In this document: piece after piece, positions 32,193-33,662 of the stretch
Position numbering within the stretch: the first letter of the stretch is position 1
How the letters are laid out: each line of letters opens with the position of its first letter
Made by a program: the position numbers and the translations under genes
NCBI GenBank assembly: GCA_964523735.1
Contig: CAZFYZ010000035.1
Location: forward strand, 1-33,662
Source: CAZFYZ01 sp964523735
Lineage (GTDB): Bacteria > Armatimonadota > UBA5829
Direction of reading: 5' to 3'
DNA length: 33,662 nt
Notes under the pieces: model-generated
Databases searched by the model: none
What the model saw: only the letters and a program-made list of their open reading frames with translations
Told to the model about the DNA's origin: nothing

Positions 32193-33179
32193 GCCGGGTC
32201 CTATAGCTATAGCGCGGCTAACATGCTAACCGGCTAGACGGTTCGACGGTCGAGACCACTCACTATTTCCGGGACGGGCAGTCTGCTATAGTTGAGCTCC
32301 AGGATGCGAACTCGGACCGCAACTTCCGGTTGTTTCGGGATTTGAGATCATCTTGCTTGTGGCCGATAGTGGTTTCTGTTCAGAGACTTGGTTCTTCGGA
32401 TGGGCGTGGGCGCGTTCCGCGAACTCCATTCCGCAAGCTCCATTCGGCCGAGACAGGCGCGGGCCATCTCCGGGACGAAAGGCAGTCCCGGAGGATAGAA
32501 GTCGGACTGCTGTGTTTCGGGACTGCTTATCCTGAATGCATCCTGAGCCTGCCGAAGGGCCAGGCTGCAGGTCCGTGCACGAGCCCACGTGTGGGGCGTA
32601 GGCTAGCGAGGGAGCAGTCAAGACAGGCTACTGCAGTGCTAGTGATATGCGAGGTGGAAGAACCGTGGACTCAGACAGTACCGGAGGTCGACGCCGGTTC
32701 GGGTTCTGGCGGGCTATTGTAGAGGCGAGCGTTGAGTGTGTCGTTCAGGAGTGGCTCGGCTTCACCATAGCAGTTGCAGTAATAGCGGCCACTGCAGTTG
32801 TGGTGTACGTTCTGCGGTGAACTGATCTGTGCTTCTATGCTTCGCCTTGGAAGTGTGAGTCAAGTGCCACTGTGCGGTTCTTAGACCCAACACCGTCTGC
32901 TGCAGGGAACTCCGGCTCGTGCCAAGTCCGGACTTCGTGCCATGCCTCGTTCCCGCAGCATATCACCAAGGCTATCCTGCGGGAACGGGGATGACCTCCG
33001 AGCCAACACTGTGTCACTCACCACAGTTCCCGCAGGGTAGCCGGCCGTACGGAGCAGGCCGTCTGCTGCAGGGAACTCCGGCTCGTGCCAAGTCCAGACT
33101 TCGTGCCTGCCTCGTTCCCGCAGCATTTCCACCTGAGGCCGTTTTAGTGCATAAGCGCTGAATTCGCGCCTGAAATCCC
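32193..33179. other. Long region with repeats and hairpins but no confident gene
   Basis: 32332-32344 holds an orphan TTTCGGGATTT core. 32468-32493 is a perfect 9-bp hairpin (CTCCGGGAC / GTCCCGGAG). 32527-32560 has a CATCCTGAGCCTGCCGAAGG word of the type often dispersed in environmental genomes. A 67-bp sequence occurs twice, at 32893-32961 and 33059-33126, each with CTGCAGGGAAC and GTTCCCGCAG able to pair. Apart from a possible small membrane protein at 32647-32820, the open frames here look like noise. Confidence 0.6.
32647..32820 (+). CDS. Possible small single-pass membrane protein
   Basis: 57 residues from ATG 32647, or 51 from GTG 32665, which has GAGG about 10 nt upstream. A basic, Gly-rich start (GGRRRFGFWRAIVEASVE) is followed by EWLGF and a clean hydrophobic helix (TIAVAVIAATAVVVYVL) ending in Arg. 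The composition is far from random repeat translation, but no homologue is recognised and the ribosome site is weak. Confidence 0.35.
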   Translation: MRGGRTVDSDSTGGRRRFGFWRAIVEASVECVVQEWLGFTIAVAVIAATAVVVYVLR

Positions 33180-33208
33180 TTGACAGGGACTTCGCCGGAA
33201 CCTATAAT
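33180..33208 (+). promoter_or_regulatory. Perfect consensus promoter upstream of the tRNA pair
   Basis: TTGACA (33180-33185), 17-bp spacer, TATAAT (33203-33208), identical to the sigma-70 consensus. Transcription should start near 33215 and meet a terminator at 33306-33330 before the tRNAs. Confidence 0.85.
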
Positions 33209-33235
33209 ACTATTTGCGTGTCCTTTTGGCGCGCA

Positions 33236-33268
33236 ATGGAGCCTATGCGAATCCTGATCACCATCTAG
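33236..33268 (+). CDS. Possible leader peptide MEPMRILITI
   Basis: Ten codons between the promoter and the intrinsic terminator; a second ATG lies at codon 4. Three of the last five residues are Ile, all ATC, the codon read by the tRNA-Ile(GAT) encoded 80 nt downstream. This is what a ribosome-mediated attenuator would need. No good Shine-Dalgarno is visible and so short a frame can arise by chance. Confidence 0.3.
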   Translation: MEPMRILITI

Positions 33269-33305
33269 TTTTGTGGCTCTTGAGACGAAGTCGTTCCTTT
33301 ACATT

Positions 33306-33330
33306 GGGAAGGCATCCGTCTTCCCTTTTT
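33306..33330 (+). terminator. Intrinsic terminator or attenuator before tRNA-Ile
   Basis: GGGAAG (33306-33311), 8-nt loop, CTTCCC (33320-33325), then TTTTT. It lies about 90 nt after the predicted start site and 17 nt before tRNA-Ile. Confidence 0.75.
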
Positions 33331-33347
33331 GTTGCGGTGGTTAACGT

Positions 33348-33424
33348 GGGCCTATAGCTCATTCGGCTAGAGCGCACCCCTGATAAGGGTGAGGTGGATG
33401 GTTCGATTCCATCTAGGCCCACCA
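33348..33424 (+). tRNA. tRNA-Ile (GAT)
   Basis: Seven-base acceptor stem GGGCCTA/TAGGCCC, D-arm TAGCTCATTCGGCTAGAGC, anticodon stem CACCC/GGGTG around CTGATAA (GAT at 33382-33384), T-arm GGTTCGATTCC, discriminator A, encoded CCA. Confidence 0.97.
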
Positions 33425-33433
33425 GCAACCTTT

Positions 33434-33509
33434 GGGGGCTTAGCTCAGCTGGGAGAGCACATCCCTTGCACGGATGGGGTCAGGGGTTCGAATCCCCTAG
33501 CCTCCACCA
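33434..33509 (+). tRNA. tRNA-Ala (TGC)
   Basis: Acceptor GGGGGCT/AGCCTCC (one G-T pair), D-arm TAGCTCAGCTGGGAGAGC, anticodon loop CTTGCAC (TGC at 33467-33469), T-arm GGGGTTCGAATCCCC, discriminator A and encoded CCA. It lies 9 nt after tRNA-Ile. Confidence 0.97.
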
Positions 33510-33662
33510 TGATCTTACAGATGATCGATCCACGGATCGACCTTCTGTGCGATTATCCGCCGGAGTGATAACGCCGAGGCGGGCGCTCGATGAGAGCGCG
33601 GCACAACGAGTCCTTTGACAACTCTATACAGAAGTGAGTGCGCATGCTAGTCCTTAAGGATC
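33510..33662 (+). other. Possible rRNA spacer or leader, cut by the window end
   Basis: After tRNA-Ala come a TCGATCC-AC-GGATCGA hairpin (33525-33540), the sequence CCTTTGACAACTCTATACAG, and a GTCCTTAAGGAT palindrome at the edge. Ile-Ala pairs normally precede 23S rRNA, and this could be the run-in to it, but no rRNA sequence is visible inside the window. Confidence 0.4.

Noticed and set aside
33209..33347. T-box riboswitch upstream of tRNA-Ile
   Set aside because: No T-box sequence (TGGNACC type) or specifier-stem layout could be found; T-boxes also regulate protein genes, not tRNAs.
33510..33662. Start of a 23S or 16S rRNA gene
   Set aside because: No conserved rRNA sequence is recognisable before the window ends; only the context suggests it.

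Overview
This is a draft bacterial contig of about 60% G+C (by eye); a 10-N assembly gap lies inside one gene. The organism looks diderm: there is an MlaEFD lipid transporter, secreted proteins with Sec signals, and a PEP-CTERM-tailed protein. The MlaD is a long form with a C-terminal beta-barrel-like part, which recalls diderm Terrabacteria such as Negativicutes. Armatimonadota or a neighbouring phylum is my best guess, but nothing here proves the taxon.

Layout. 0.1-3.2 kb: mlaE-mlaF-mlaD. 3.3-15.1 kb: rplI and dnaB, then a purine cluster in one direction (purD, purE, purB, three small non-purine genes, purS, purQ, purL, purF). Every gap from rplI to purF except purQ/purL carries palindromic repeats; the dnaB-purD and purB-purS gaps hold other repeat families. 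PurQ appears damaged at its 3' end. 15.2-20.6 kb: a PEP-CTERM beta-propeller protein, a DUF2161-like PD-(D/E)XK gene split by the assembly gap, and a 1001-residue secreted multidomain protein. 20.6-24.7 kb, minus strand: a secreted GH36 alpha-galactosidase and a two-domain rhodanese, separated by a 65-bp tandem array and a 7-bp G-rich tandem array. 25-29.3 kb: a mobile or defence-like segment with an HsdR-N-like nuclease, a convergent DNA methyltransferase fused to an Mrr-like nuclease domain, and a RAYT transposase (TnpA-REP) bracketed by four copies of a 92-93 bp palindromic element. 29.5-32.2 kb: a transaldolase-like protein and an M29 aminopeptidase. 32.2-33.2 kb: repeats and one possible small membrane protein. 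33.2-33.5 kb: a perfect consensus promoter, a possible Ile-rich leader peptide, an intrinsic terminator, then tRNA-Ile(GAT) and tRNA-Ala(TGC), the pair usually found in rRNA spacers. No 16S gene lies upstream.

How it fits together. The purine genes cover PRPP to phosphoribosylamine (PurF), GAR (PurD), FGAM (PurSQL), CAIR formation (PurE) and both PurB steps. purN, purM, purK, purC and purH are not in the window. The most striking theme is repeats. The RAYT-flanking element carries the core TTTCGGGATTT, which also sits in the hairpin arms between the purine genes and in the 65-bp array, so this RAYT may be the source of the intergenic repeats.

All calls rest on reading sequence and translations by eye. 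No database search or folding program was run.
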